This document shows positions 15,931-29,115 of a DNA stretch of 64,000 nucleotides, piece after piece. The translations under genes and the position numbers were made by a program. The notes beneath the pieces were generated by a model. That model was not told the origin of the DNA, ran no database searches, and saw only the letters and a program-made list of their open reading frames with translations. The DNA comes from Mesocentrotus franciscanus (Eukaryota; Echinodermata; Echinoidea; Camarodonta; Strongylocentrotidae): NCBI GenBank assembly GCA_037976565.1, contig CP137675.1, positions 22,383,326 to 22,447,325 of the forward strand. Reading direction: 5' to 3'. Position 1 is the stretch's first letter. Each line of letters opens with the position of its first letter.

Positions 15931-18435
15931 TATAGCATGCCTTTCATCCGAGTCCTTCATAATATTCATTTTTTTTTTTTTAGAGTCTTTCATAATATCT
16001 GCTTTGCTTCATACCACTTTTTTAAATATAGTCTTTACTCATCCAAGTAGGTACCTGTAATCACACATACCAAGTATTCATTAGTAAAAATGGACAACAT
16101 GTGAATATTCACAGAATTCAGCAGAAAGGGAAAGTCCATCCTGATATTGAATTGGTTTAAATAGAAGCAGTTGCATTGCCAATTTGTGTTTGATCAATTA
16201 CAACTTTATTTTTTTAAATGTAAAACTCTCTTTATTTGTTAAAGGATTTTCCTCAAACCTTTTGCTGATCCACGTCTCACTATTTTTTCACTTCTATTAA
16301 AACTAAATTAATATCAGGGTCGAATTCCCATTTAGTTAGAATTGATCGGTTTGTAGAAGACGAGATGGATTCTTTCTTGTTGACGAGATTGGTTGGAGGT
16401 CTAGGCACTGGAAGGGTCATCCTGTACTTGGACGCTGGCTGACTAGGGTCTGCAAAATGGTTCGATCTCCTCTTTAATATTATAAAAAACATACTTCAAG
16501 TAGAAGATGTAATGAGGGGGAGAGATAAGAATGAAAGAGTTTGAGGGGAAATGGTGACATCCAGCCCTCCCTCGTCTAGCGACGCCCTTCGAATGACACA
16601 GTCATTCCGTGAACTCTCTACGACATGACTTAAAGGTGCATGTTTTTGTGTGTGGTTTGGGGCTGACGAGGAAATTAGTTGACCGAAATGGATGGGTTTC
16701 CCGAGGACAGGAAAGATGATTCCCGGTAGGCCTACTGGTTGTTTGCACACTTTACCTTATTTTGACTCCTTCTCTACGACCGGGTTCCAATAAATTTGTT
16801 AGTCGTATTTTCATCAGTATTTTCTTTTATTTTCTCCTTGCTCAACATTATGATAAAAGAAAGGTTTATTAATACTTCTGGGCCTAGATGGCTTACGCGA
16901 GTTCTCGATACAGCGCGGATCCAGACTTTGTATTTATAAAATAAAAAGGGGGGTTACAATACCACTCCCTATCCCCCCTCCCTAAACAAAATAAATGTCA
17001 TCACGTCAAAAGGATGGGGTGCACATTTTTGGATTTGTGTACTTAAACGTATTCTACTTTGGTTTCAAGGGGGGCAAGGGGCGGTTGCCCCCCCCCCCAA
17101 AAAAAAAGGCTGCCTGCGCGGGATATGCCACTTCATGTGGGGGTTCATTTCTCTTCACTGTAGGTTTAACTTAATCTTTAAAGCTGGCATTTAAACCGAG
17201 TCTGAAGGGGTGTGATGATGAAGTGTTGTTATTGATCTTATGATGAATCATCACAATTCAGGGTCTACTGACACGGCTAAAAAACAGGCCTGTGGTTAGA
17301 TGTCAAGTGGAGTTTAGTTGGCAAGGATTTTAAGAATGCGTGAAAGTCCACATATCTGTAGTAGTTCAATGTACCCTCGTTAATATTTTTTATTTTGGTT
17401 TCAAAAGGCAAGCATTCATGAGAGGGTCTAATACAAAACGAAATTATATATCGGTGACGGGGATTTCTACGAGTCCGACCTCAGAACATTAGGCTTATAT
17501 AAAAATGGAATGATTCGTCTTGCTAGCTAGGGGAAAATACATTATATAACGTAACAAATCTAATTCACAAATGACAGTTTTCACTTCATTGTGGAAGAAT
17601 ATCGAAAAGAACCATATCCGAAAATACAGAGGTATTTATTATCATTAATCATATTAGTGTTACATGGACTAGTAATATGAGCTGCGAAAAACAGCTTTAA
17701 CGGTTTGGAAAGCCCGTGTATGAGATACTTAGTCAAGAGTAGCTTTATAAGGGAATCTGTTGTCAAGTAAATAGCGCCATCACTTAATTCTACGGAGGTT
17801 ATAATCATGATTAATGAAGATATTCAATTAATTAAATTCTTCTAATGTCACCGAATATTGAGAATTGGGTGCAGTGTGGAATATAATACAGATAAGGGCA
17901 TTCATACCAACCCTTCAGCTGCATTTCTGATTATCACTTTTAGTTGTGATGCGATATGGAAGCGAATGAACTGTAAACATTTTAGACAGCTTTGAAAATT
18001 GTTAAGAATTTTGATATTTCGATATAACAAAAAGAGTACAGCTGTTTTTTTTAACATTGTAAATCACTTTATTAAAAGTTAGATTACCCCCTATCTCTCT
18101 ATCTCTCCTCTTGAATATTCCTCTCTCCCTTTCCTTTTCTTTCTTTCCCTCTTTACTTCTTTCTTTATTTCATTACGATCATAACAGTTAGAAAACAAAA
18201 GATCGACACAAGGGTAAATTCAATACGCTATTACAATTATATAAAAATAAATCATGTTCGGATTACGTAATGCGTCATTTTCATTTTCACACATTTCAAT
18301 AGGTGACGCACAAAACTATTAATATTGCCTCATGTTTATTTTTCGAAAGTAGTTGCGATTATGTTTTGTTTCTTTTTATTTTTCTTTCTATCTCTCTTTC
18401 TTGATTGAATTGAGCTCTTTTTTTTGTTTGATTGA
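15931..18435. other. Intergenic, mostly featureless
   Basis: AT-rich, with a moderately GC-richer minus-strand open stretch at 16280-16750 (see findings) and a C-rich/A-rich tract GGTTGCCCCCCCCCC near 17084-17110. A (TC)n-like run lies near 18090-18170. No gene recognised. Confidence 0.5.
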
Positions 18436-18495
18436 TTGATGGATGGATTCATTCATTCATTCATTAATGAATTCATTCATTCTTTTCCATCTTGC

Positions 18496-18547
<52 letters not shown>

Positions 18548-18625
18548 CTTTCTCTCCCTCCATCTCATTCTCTCCGTCTCCCTCTCTCTCTCTCTCTCTG
18601 TCTCTTTCTATCTCGGTCCCGCTTT
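18436..18625. repeat. (ATTC)n then (CT)n simple repeats
   Basis: ATTC units at about 18447-18483 are followed by a C run and (CT)n/(TCTCTG)n to about 18605. Translations rich in Leu/Ser here are artefacts. Confidence 0.9.
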
Positions 18626-19631
18626 ACCCATCCCATCTGATAAAAATAACTTCTTTTTTTAAATCATAGATGAAGCCGCCCATGGACCCCATATGTCAGC
18701 AGTAGGAAATGAACGCCCTCTGCCATCAAGCAGTGCTGATCGAGTGATAAAGCATTACAGATGAGGGTATACGTTTCCCCTATGGGCGATACCGGAGTTT
18801 TTGTTAGGGGCCCGGGTATCAACAATCTCTGACAAGCAAAATGAAACGTAATCTTACTTTGGGGCTGGACCATTTTTCCCAAATAAGTGGGGCAATCCCT
18901 GTCCCCTCCCCGTAACCCCTATTAGAAACGTTACTAGATTCATGCACAGAATGTTTCCAGATAATTATGCGTGACATTAGAAATTAACTCCCCCTTGATC
19001 AAAATCAATGTATTTTTCTCTAACCACCAAATTCAACAACCAACAATTATGTTGCTATGATGATACATGTATTACAAATTAGCTAATGATGTCAGATAAT
19101 GACAGTCAGTGCTGAACGAGATACATGTAGACATGTACTCTCGTATCCTAAATGAGTTCAATGTAACGGTATAAATAATTTTTCGGGTTACGTGCCATCC
19201 GTTAGACGGTCCCAAACGAACCCCTTTTCCAATCTTCTCATCTCTGATCAACAGGGGATATTTATCTTGATATTCTAAATCTAAATTTGACATTCCACTA
19301 CTAGCCCACGCTTATGTAATTTTCTGAGCAGAGTTAAACATGTTGGCAAAGAATTTAAAGATAAGTGCCCGGCGTACACCTGTCTCTTCAAGCATTGAAA
19401 TAAGGGCTAGATTAACATTGATTTACTACAGATAAGGTGACAGACAGGGGTTCATGCAGGTATGAAGGGGCCAAAAGGGAAAGAGAGTGGGATAAGGGAG
19501 GTATATATGCTTTATTCTGTATTCCATCTAAAGTTGTGAATTTATATTTTATATATATGTATATATGTATATGTGTGTATAAGTGCTATGGGGAGGGGAA
19601 CATATGGGATATATACATGTGTATATGTGTG

Positions 19632-19640
<9 letters not shown>
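18626..19640. other. Intergenic, nothing recognised
   Basis: Ordinary AT-rich sequence; (TA/TG)n-like alternation starts near 19545. Confidence 0.5.
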
Positions 19641-19685
<45 letters not shown>

Positions 19686-19744
19686 GATTCTTTTTTCGAT
19701 TTTAGCTGATAAATAACGGTACGCAGCTGATGTAAAGTTCTTGT

Positions 19745-19782
<38 letters not shown>
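19545..19782. repeat. (TATG)n, (GA)n and inverted (CT)n arrays
   Basis: ATATATGTGTGTATAT runs at 19545-19640, (AG)n at 19641-19680, and (CT)n at 19745-19782. The (GA)n and (CT)n arrays are in opposite senses 65 bases apart and could pair. Confidence 0.9.
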
Positions 19783-19784
<2 letters not shown>

Positions 19785-20260
19785 TGAAAAATAAAATCAT
19801 GCAGTTCTAGGTTTTAGTCATTATATTCATCCTTTCACTTGACTAAAACACGGTTCATTTTTTAGGTCTGCAGGCAAATATTTTGATTACATCTCTTTAA
19901 GAATATAAACTATTTGACAGTAAATGATGTCTTTAAAGATTTTTTTTCTGGCAATTGTCCGAGTTGCAGGCGCTTGCTTTGCGCAAAGACCCCGTTGGAC
20001 CTGAGCTAAATTTAAACATTTTCAAGGAAGCTCTATAACCGTTTGCTGAACGCTAGCCAAAGCTAACTACCTCCGCTCATTTGGATCGAATTACCGGCAT
20101 GAGTGGTCAATATGACTTTCGAATTTCCATCTCATCTTCCCGGTAATAAGAAGATGGGGAATGATATATATTTATTTTGTCTGCTAGGATAATTGGGATA
20201 AAATTAATGGAGATTTGGGCGGAAATATATTTATATGTGGTCTGACAGACTGAGTTGGAG
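19783..20260. other. Intergenic, nothing recognised
   Basis: No coding, RNA or repeat signal seen. Confidence 0.4.
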
Positions 20261-20499
20261 AGTTAGAGATAGATAGATAGAAAGATAGATATTAAATTGT
20301 AGTTAGCTTGATAGATAGGTACATATATAGATAGCGTGATTGATAGGCAGACAGATAGATAGAAAGATAGATAGATTAAATTGTAGTTAGTTTGATATAT
20401 TTTTAGATACATACATATATAAAGATAGATAAATATACAGTGATAGACAGATAGATAGATGTATAGATAGGTAGATAAATTGATTTATTACATTGTAGT

Positions 20500-20542
<43 letters not shown>

Positions 20543-20705
20543 GAATAGAACATGATCTAAAAAACCTGACCAGAACAAATAAACCCAAGGCAATGTCAGT
20601 CCCCTTTATTTCGAAAAGGTGATGGGCAAATCTTTGTCTTGATTTTTCGAATGTCTTTGTAATCGTTTTATAGACAGATAAGCAGATAGATAGATAGATA
20701 GATCT
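20261..20705. repeat. (GATA)n-rich region
   Basis: Interrupted GATA/TAGA tracts at about 20266-20285, 20345-20375, 20440-20480, 20500-20540 and 20685-20703. The unit AGATAGATATTAAATTGTAG.. recurs, so larger tandem copies of about 105 and 120 bases are also present. Confidence 0.9.
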
Positions 20706-22470
20706 TTTTCTTTTTTTTTTATCAAAGGGGCAATTTAAGCAATCTGAAAATGAAAATAAAAATTATAAAGAGGGAACACAGCACTGTCCTTTCTATTTCG
20801 TCTTTCATCTCATTTATTTTTTTCCTCCCCACTGTTTTTGTTTTTGTTTTGTTTTGTGTTTTGTGTTTTTTATTTTATTTTATTTTTTTTTTTTTGGGGG
20901 CTTTGTTCATGCAATATCGGGACACGTGCCACTGTTCGCGTACGCCACTTGTATTTATTCTGCTGTATATCCGTAAGGTTAACTACTCATTCAATGTGTT
21001 GATCTTTCAGCTTCCTCAATGGCAACGCGCAATGTCTTTCCATGAACTGAACTCACCTGAGAATCTAATTCGACAGGTGTAAGAGGAGAGATAAGAACAC
21101 TTACGCGGGGAGGGTGGGGGCGACGCCATGGGGGCGGCGATTTTTCTTCTTCTTCTTCTTCATTTTGGGGGCTAATCTATAATCGCTGTTGGCAAAATTG
21201 GTTCATTTACGACTCGTTTTAAACCCCTTTCGTTGACAGATTGGAAATATAACAACTTCAATTAGCACGGAGATTGGGGGGGGGGGATGCTTGACAAATT
21301 TCTCAAGATTACCCTCCCGTTCTTCTGAATGACCAAAAACATCGGATCACGAAAGAGTCACTCTTAAATATTTGGTTGGGGCAGTAATAATCACCAATGA
21401 CTAGTGTCCAATTGTACCATCATAACTTGAAGGACTGCTTTATTTCAAATTAATTCTCAATATGACAAGATGGAAATTCAAAGAGCCGGAAGCGTCAATT
21501 TTCACATCGCACATTATTAAGTCCAGCATGCCGGGGATGTTTATAAACTGCTCTTCATTTACATGATTTACAATTATTTTTTCATTCACATTTCCCCCGC
21601 CTCTCATCATGATTGCTGTAGACAGCTCAATGTTTAAAATGTTAAGTATTCATTTCACTTCTACTCGATATTCATTTGCAATTTTAAAAAAAAATCTGCC
21701 CCCCCACAAAAAAAACCCTTTAAACTACAGCAAATACACCTCAGACGCCAGACAAGGTAATTTATAAGATATTGCTTCATAACGTCCCAAGATAAGAAGG
21801 TTCGTTTGCAAGCCAAACGGAGCATTTCAACGCTAAGTTGGCCGTGGTGAGAGAGTGAGCCAACTTTTTTTTTTCGTTTCCATTTGTTTAGTTTTTAAAA
21901 AGGGAGGGCGCATCGCAATAGTTATTTGCTTGTAGTTTATACTGCAAGCTAATTTCCATTTTCAAGTCCCTTAATCATAAAATGGGTATACATTGTTTGT
22001 ATTTTGAGAGAAGGGAGAAATTTGGCAATATGGTAAGACGAATGTGATATCAAGCATCGAATTTGAATGTGATATCAAGCATTGGATGACTTCAATATTT
22101 TCACTAGAATGTTGTAGTCTTGTCTGTATGTGTATATATGCCTTTTTATTGGTATACCCGCAATTTTATTTGCAGTTATCCATGTACAAGTCTCCATACT
22201 GCTTGCATGACATCCCCTCCCCCGAGTATTTCGAAGTTTCGTCTACGCCCCTTGAGATGACTCGCTTTTGACTTTCAACGTGTGAAGTTCCAGCAGTCAT
22301 CACGTGGTTTCATGAGTCACGTGACGATATGATCGAACCCAGCCGACAGACGAGAGGCACACTTCGCAATAGCTCTTGGCATGACCCTGTCATGTGATCT
22401 TTTAAAGGCAGCAATTCTCATTTTCATCAACGTTCATCAGAGTATTAATTTGTGTAAAATGATGGAAACA
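20706..22470. other. Intergenic, mostly featureless
   Basis: A T-rich run at 20820-20896 and G-rich tracts near 21105-21140 and 21278-21288. A paired E-box motif lies at 22301-22323 (separate entry). No gene recognised. Confidence 0.45.
22301..22323. promoter_or_regulatory. Paired CACGTG E-boxes
   Basis: CACGTG at 22301-22306 and 22318-22323; the second lies in CATGAGTCACGTG. The same 13-mer and a second CACGTG occur at 33807-33834. Binding by bHLH-zip proteins is possible but unsupported by any nearby gene. Confidence 0.3.
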
Positions 22471-22667
22471 GCATCACTCCGTGATCCAGGGGGGCCCGGG
22501 GGCCGGGCCCCCTCCCCTGGCCCAAAAAAAACAGGTAAAAACACCCTTTTTTGTAAAAAAAAAAAAAATCACCGGCTGCTTGAGTCGCCGCTAAATATAT
22601 TTTCACGAAATGGGCCCCTCTCTGGCCCCCTCCCTTGCCGCCGGCTGGATCCGCCCCTGGCATCACT
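22471..22667. mobile_element. 181-bp hAT-type MITE with 8-bp duplication
   Basis: The element at 22479-22659 is flanked on both sides by GCATCACT (22471-22478 and 22660-22667). The right end reads GGATCCGCCCCTG, the inverse of a typical hAT start CAGGGGCGGATCC. The left end looks like the same terminus with five bases lost (CCGTGATCCAG). A CG-rich GGGGCCCGGGGGCCGGGCCCC block and an A run follow. Eight-base duplications are characteristic of hAT. Confidence 0.75.
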
Positions 22668-22789
22668 AGCGATAAAAAGTACCCAAATTCTTGCGGCCCT
22701 GCAATTACTATCACACCAGGATAACAAGGTTCCCATTTAAAACACCTGGATCAAGATGTACAAAAGTGGAGAGGAAAAAAACCGTGTCC

Positions 22790-22872
22790 GAGGATAAAAG
22801 CACCGATCAAGAATCGAACCCGGAACCTCTCGTATGAGAGCCAAGAGCCTTCACCAATATACCACAGTATGT
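22790..22872 (-). mobile_element. tRNA-like SINE head, family 2
   Basis: Minus strand reads from CTGTGGTATATTGGTGAAGG to a B box GGTTCGATTC. It resembles the segment at 48095-48225. The acceptor ends do not pair, so this is a tRNA-derived repeat rather than a tRNA gene. Confidence 0.5.
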
Positions 22873-23282
22873 TAAAAGCCCGGAGCCACACCTGTGCGAT
22901 GACGTAAACAAGAATGTAATAAACAAAAAAACCGGAGATATTTATGAGCGTTGAGTCAGTTTCCTAAAGTACATGTAATTTGCGATCATTTTATTGGATA
23001 TATACGAAAAGGAATATGAAATTGAAAAGATGACTGGAAATGGGTGATTAAAGGGAGCAAGAAATTGTTTAGATTAGTAGACCTGCATATCTATTCAAGA
23101 TGTATAGAATATGGGCGTAGAGAAGAGGGGGAAAGTTAGTTGAATCTTTTTTTAAAATCTTTTAAACATGCATCGTTAAGGTACAAGGAAACATCAACGA
23201 AAGAACATGAAGAATGATACCCAAAATATCTGAGAATAGATAAACAATGGGAGGGGAAATAACAGGGGTATTGAGTCAGATT

Positions 23283-23285
<3 letters not shown>

Positions 23286-23350
<65 letters not shown>

Positions 23351-23470
23351 AGAGAGAGAGACGAGGGGGGCAGAAAGATCAACATATGTATTTAGAGAGA
23401 TAGAAAGAGAGGGACAAATAGACGGACAGATCAGCAAAGAGATGGACATATAAAAGGAGGGGAAGAGAGG
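23286..23470. repeat. (GA)n array and purine-rich flank
   Basis: About 35 GA units at 23286-23342, then degenerate GAGA/GGGA purine-rich sequence to about 23480. Confidence 0.9.
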
Positions 23471-23849
23471 GGAAGAGAGAGGACCTGAAATAGATGTGAT
23501 TTACTGAGTAATAGCTTTAGGAGATAATTAACTCGTTATCTGGCCTTTCCGTGTTTCATAAGCAAGCCAGGTGTATGTATCCTATATCCCTAGTGACTTA
23601 GAGATAATGAGTGATTTTAGATGATCATATAGCTTGTATTCAAAACATCCTTCAGCCCACGTAGAAACATATCTCGTTTTCATAAACAGGAGCTTTTAAA
23701 AACAACACAAAAAACAAGATATCGAGCTCTGTGCATGCCACCCCTTCACTTCACCCGTTACACTTAAATGTAATTAATCTCATTTTCGTTAACTTAGCAC
23801 ATACAATTCCAAATTTCAATGTGCTTTCTAATTAGCGCTTTGTTTTCCA

Positions 23850-24192
<343 letters not shown>

Positions 24193-26911
24193 TTATTATT
24201 GATATTATTATGTCATTGGTCTCTTTGCAATCTAAAGCATTACAATTTATAACATTATAGATTTGAGGGACTTCATATCAATATCATTTATCTACAGATC
24301 ATTTCTTCGTTTCTGGCTGTGTAACTAGAGTTCCGCCAATAAAGGTTATGCAAACATTGCGAATGTGAGCAGGGATCGCTCATATTGCTCATTAATAATG
24401 AAAACTTAAAATAAAGTCATAGTATTTTGGCGAAAAGCTTTCAAATCTGCTTTTAACTATGATTACGATAAGAGTAATAGCAAGAACTTCTGAATGATTT
24501 TTAAATTGGTTTTAACATGAATAACGTAAAAAATCAATTTTAGTAAATTAAATACGACATTCGTGAATATAATGAAAATGATAAAATTGATTTTCTTTTT
24601 TTAATAATCAAATTTAAAGGTAACACATGATTTATTTTTATAGAAAGACGATAACGTCTTGAAGGGCAACTAGACTGTTACTTTATCATGTTAGAGACGT
24701 GACTACAGTTAAGTAGCGTTCGTTTGAGTTTATAGCCTTGTTGGTGTGCTATTTTCGTCTCATTTCATCGAATCTTTCAACAGGGTGAGGAAATCCTATC
24801 TTGGCTGACCGAAACCTGTTTCCAGATCAAAGAATTGTCAAGTAGGAAACAAAAGAAATCTGGATATGTTGTCATGGCAACTAAGTGAAAGCAAAACAAC
24901 ACCTTAAACGATATCGTCGGAATATGCACATGACAATGACATCGACTAAAGTATTTAGATGTTCATTATTACTTTAGTTGATTTGATTGCCAATGGAACA
25001 TTGTGTAAAATGCAAAAGTTGAATTAACATTATCGAAAATTGTCTTTGTTTCAGCATTGGGTTATGTGAGAAAGAGCACTGTGCATTGATTGTGCAATCC
25101 TTTGAGCAGTGCATGAGGTCGGATGAAAATAACAAATTTTAAATTCCATTTCCTAGAAAAGAACGGGCTATCCCTTTCCCAGAGATGGGATAATACTTTG
25201 TTCTCGTGTCGATGAAAAGTCATCTATAAACGTTCCCGGTAGAAATAATTGTCGACGACTTCCTACTAAAGTACATTTGACTCTTGTTTAAAATAATCCA
25301 TACGGGGTATAACCTATCGGGGTCCACGCAGACATTAATGTTCCACTATTGAATTTAGAATTGATGTACTATTAATATCTTTTCAACTCAGCGCAAAACC
25401 ATATCCGTGCCCCAGGAGAAACTTTAATTTCTTGATCGTTCATCAACAGGTTACTTTTACATCACATTCTGAACCTCAAACTCTTCCAGACAAGTGCAGG
25501 TGTAACGTGTCATTAAAGGCATCGTTTAACAATGTTAAATCTGAGATGCACGGCCCTACGTGTTATCAGTGTCTGTGATATGGTGTAATGGTGTAATATT
25601 GAAGCCCTAAAAAAAATCGCGCTTCAAAATGATCAAGAAGTGCCACAAAAAAGTAAAAATCTTTGAGTGACCAGTTTTACCATACTCGTTTTCCTCAATA
25701 GTGTTATGAAAACCGTTAGGAAAACGCAAAATTTGGTTTTGATTTCTATCCATAAATATCTTGATAATCAGACAGGCGATCGGCTTGTAAATGTCATGGG
25801 GTTCCTGACTGACCTAAAGGTTTATAATTATCATTGCAGCATGAGCTAAATCCAGGATTTTGTTTCAGAATCTGAGACAAAGTTACCGGATCCCTTTAAG
25901 GGCCCGTCACATATCAGGAATGATCATGACGATAACTATGAAATATAAAATAAGGATTAATATCGGTCTTTGTAGGAAAGATATTGGATATGGGTGTTGC
26001 TCGTTTTCCAGTAGCGTATCCGTATTCCTTATCCTCAGGAGGGGGCACAACATTTCAACCTACTGTGATCCAGATACTTTCTGTAAAAGGGTTGTGATTT
26101 GCGTTTCAGGTCAGGGGCATCGCCCAAAACTATTTATTTGAGGAAGAAAAATAAGTCTTTTGAAAATAACCTTTCAATAACATTTCAGTGATTTCCAACA
26201 CTCTTATTACTGGTGCATGAGGCTGCAACTCTCCTTCTTGGACGGAAATCTATAAGGAGGGGGGAATTGCGCCCTCTTTGCCCCTGCTTCCCATACGTCA
26301 GTGCCAGGATGTATATACCCTTTTTACGTAGACTGATTTTTATGATTATAGTTATTGTAATATCGGTGATGTTTGACCCGTCCTTACTATAAAAATATGA
26401 TCTTGTTCTGCGTGTGATTTTAATCAAAAAGTACGACAAGCGTTCCACTACATTATCACCATTCATATACCGAAATTGATAAAGAATTTTCTTCACTTGT
26501 CAACGGCTCTCTTTGATATTGTCGTCACACTCTTCTTTACGCATTGTTCGGGGTGAATAAATAATATCTTCCCATTCGGTTATTATGTATGACATGCTAC
26601 TATACGGTTTACGAGAGGCTTTAATCCTTCTTCAGCTTTCTCTCTATAACAGGCAATGACAGTTATAATCAATCTTCTTTAAACCAAGGAAATGAACATT
26701 ATGTAATATTTAATCAACCTGTCTGTTCGTGTGGTATTGCAATCGTTTCACGTGTTCTTTTGAAACGTCAACATCATTTTCTCACGATCTTGATATATTA
26801 TACTCCATGCATTTTAAATCTTACTACCCTTTGTGGTCCATAACTCACAAGCGTCCACCCTAGCTTCCACACTAGGTTCCTCCACATGTTACTCTTTAAG
26901 TTATTAATTAG
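24193..26911. other. Intergenic, nothing recognised
   Basis: AT-rich single-copy-looking sequence. Short ORFs at 25667-26141 and 26185-26496 have no recognisable domains and no splice context. Confidence 0.45.
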
Positions 26912-27181
26912 AATAATAATAGTGGGTTCTTGTATAGCGCTCATATCTGTCAGACTTAATTGACACTTGGCGCTTCGCATGCTTTAGCACGGCTGCCATT
27001 ACGGCGCTCTAGCATTTCAAGGAATTAATTCCTGCCAGGTACCCATTTACATCACCTGGGTCGAGTGTGGCAAATGTAGATTAATGTCTTGCCAAAGAAC
27101 ATTAGTGCCGCGGCGGGACTCGAACCGCGGATTTTTTGATCCACAGTCCGGTGACGTGTCCCCTCGACCACGACACCTCAG
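26912..27181 (-). mobile_element. tRNA-derived SINE, near full-length
   Basis: On the minus strand: tRNA-like head (GTCGTGGTCGAGGGGACACG, B box GGTTCGAGTCCC at 27126-27115), then the shared core (TTTGGCAAGACATTAATC.. / GGTGATGTAAATGGGTACC), then a tail with AGCGCTATACAAG and AATAAT. Copies at 31128-31410, 34157-34470 and 52236-52413 share the core. Confidence 0.8.
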
Positions 27182-27595
27182 TCTTTTCAAGTAATACTAT
27201 AAAGGCAAACAAATTGATATGATGTGAATGTGCAATAGGAAACAATAAACTGAACGCTGAATATGTACGGCGTTCAGCCTTCAATACCAGTAATTATCAA
27301 TATCCTAATCAAATTTTGTCAATTACCCCTAAATTATGCAGAGGGTCAGAAGAAGGAAAGAATAGACAGGTGAACATGGCGAAATCTTTCCTAAAATGCC
27401 AGTGTGTTCTGCCGTCAAAATCCTGTCATGTTTTCAGGTACTCCTTCTAACAAAATTTTGAAAATGTTTGCCCTAATCAAATTATATCTTTATTGTTTGT
27501 TTGTAGACCTACCATTCATTATTTTTGTAAAAACATTGTAAACGTGAAAATGTGAAATATGAAATAATAAACTGAAAATAAACCGAAAGGTAGTT

Positions 27596-27950
27596 GGGGT
27601 GTCGTTGTATAGTGGTGCATTCACTACACTCTTCATCCAAGGGTTGAGGGTTCGAATCCCAGCCCGGTACGAATGTTCTTTGTCAAGACATTAACCCTCT
27701 TCTGCCACTCTCCACCCAGGTGTTACTTGCATGGGTACTTGGTAGGATGCGAAAAGTCATAGTTTTGTCAGCATTGTGAGCGTCTGCAAAATGAAACCTG
27801 GCTGAAATACTCCCCAGAGAGTGGAGCATGTGAATACACTGTGTGCGGGCAAACCTTAATCCAATGACCGTGGTAATAATAATAATTATACATGTATGTA
27901 AGCGCTTAGAGACATAGTTGATGTATTAAGCGCAGAATAATGTTATTATT
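27596..27950 (+). mobile_element. tRNA-derived SINE, full-length, plus strand
   Basis: Head starts GGGGTGTCGTTGTATAGTGG with B box GGTTCGAATCCC at 27649-27660. The core follows with TTGTCAAGACATTAACCCTC and CTCCACCCAGGTGTTACTTG, then the tail AAGCGCTTAGAGACATAG.. ending GCGCAGAATAATGTTATTATT. It is the clearest copy for defining the family: head, core, and AT-repeat tail of about 355 bases. Confidence 0.82.
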
Positions 27951-29027
27951 CGATGTTTGCCGATACGTAGAAAAAAGAGGACTCGACAATAATATGTAGC
28001 ATTTCAAAAAGTGTGATTATCTGCAATAAGTTTGGCTGGAATTTTTCTTTTCTGTGTTACACCAGATAAACACCCAAGTTGTATTTTAGGGAGAGGTATT
28101 ACGAACAACAAAACCAGTATTGACCCAACACTACGTATAGCTATAAAAACTGTATACCATATAGAAAGCATATAAACGAACGAGTTTTTGTGCAATAAAT
28201 TCATTTTTAAAATCCTCCTTCCCGGTCCATTATTTTGTGAGGGATATCTAGAGTTGTATTCTTCAACAGTCAATGATTTCATGATCCACAATAAACGGTC
28301 AATATATGCATTAATTCATTGATTTACACAGTGTTAATTCGCTGTAATTATCAAGATGCATTCGGATTTCTAAACATCTCATTTTACCCTATGTTCTTAA
28401 TTTTTTGGGGTGAGATACGAACTCAATGGCAAACAAGAGACAACAAAACACAACCAACCATAATCAGATTTGGAAGAAAAAAATAACGCACTTTATCTAC
28501 ACAGTCACTTTCATTGGTATTCAAATGCAATTGATTTAACAATATATGGGCATTATGAGAATAAATTTTAGAATGGCGATTTCAACTCAAATCCAAGTGA
28601 ATCTAGGAACGATGATACAGGTCAAAGTGTCTAGTGGGAAATATGACAATATCCGGTTAGATTTTCTTGTATTTCTATATCAAATTAAGAAAGTCATTGT
28701 GAAGGCACAATTTATATACATCTGACTAATACCGTCTTTTTTTCTTCAAATTAAGTTTATACGAATGCCCTAGATTCACATATTTTGCCTATATTATATA
28801 CTGCTTTACTTCCAAATGTTATTCTACATGGTCTACATCAATTCAAACTTATAACCATCACGGACAGATACACAATGTTGGAAGTTGATTACATCTTGGG
28901 GTTTGTCAGGAAAATGAGTTTGGCGTTGAAAGATCACATCACTCTTTAACCGAACACAATCGCAAAGATTTTAGAAAAAAGGCAATTTCAATGAAGTATT
29001 CCGTAATCCGCACCAGCTTTTGGGCAA
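27951..29027. other. Intergenic, nothing recognised
   Basis: AT-rich sequence upstream of the tRNA gene. No TATA-like or snRNA-type element was identified near 28995-29020. Confidence 0.45.
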
Positions 29028-29099
29028 GGGGATATAGCTCAGCGGTAGAGCGCTCGCTTTGCATGCGAGAGGCCTCGGGTTCGAGCCCCGATATCTCCA
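29028..29099 (+). tRNA. tRNA-Ala (anticodon UGC)
   Basis: A complete cloverleaf of 72 bases. The acceptor GGGGATA pairs with TATCTCC, including G3:U70, the identity element of alanine tRNA, with discriminator A at 29099. The D stem GCTC/GAGC is at 29037-29051. The anticodon stem CTCGC/GCGAG encloses TTTGCAT, with TGC at 29060-29062. The variable loop has five bases, and the T stem TCGGG/CCCGA encloses TTCGAGC. The internal promoter is an A box TAGCTCAGCGG (29035-29045) and a B box GGTTCGAGCCC (29078-29088). A TTTT run at 29112-29115 serves as Pol III terminator. No intron. All stems pair, so it is probably functional. Confidence 0.97.
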
Positions 29100-29111
29100 G
29101 ACCCACATTCA

Positions 29112-29115
29112 TTTT
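29112..29115 (+). terminator. Pol III T4 terminator of tRNA-Ala
   Basis: First run of four T residues after the tRNA 3' end, 12 bases downstream. Confidence 0.8.

Noticed and set aside
27596..27670. tRNA gene at the B-box site (and at 26912, 31128, 34157 and 52236)
   Set aside because: The acceptor and anticodon stems do not pair as a cloverleaf, and SINE core and tail follow. Only 29028-29099 is a genuine tRNA gene.
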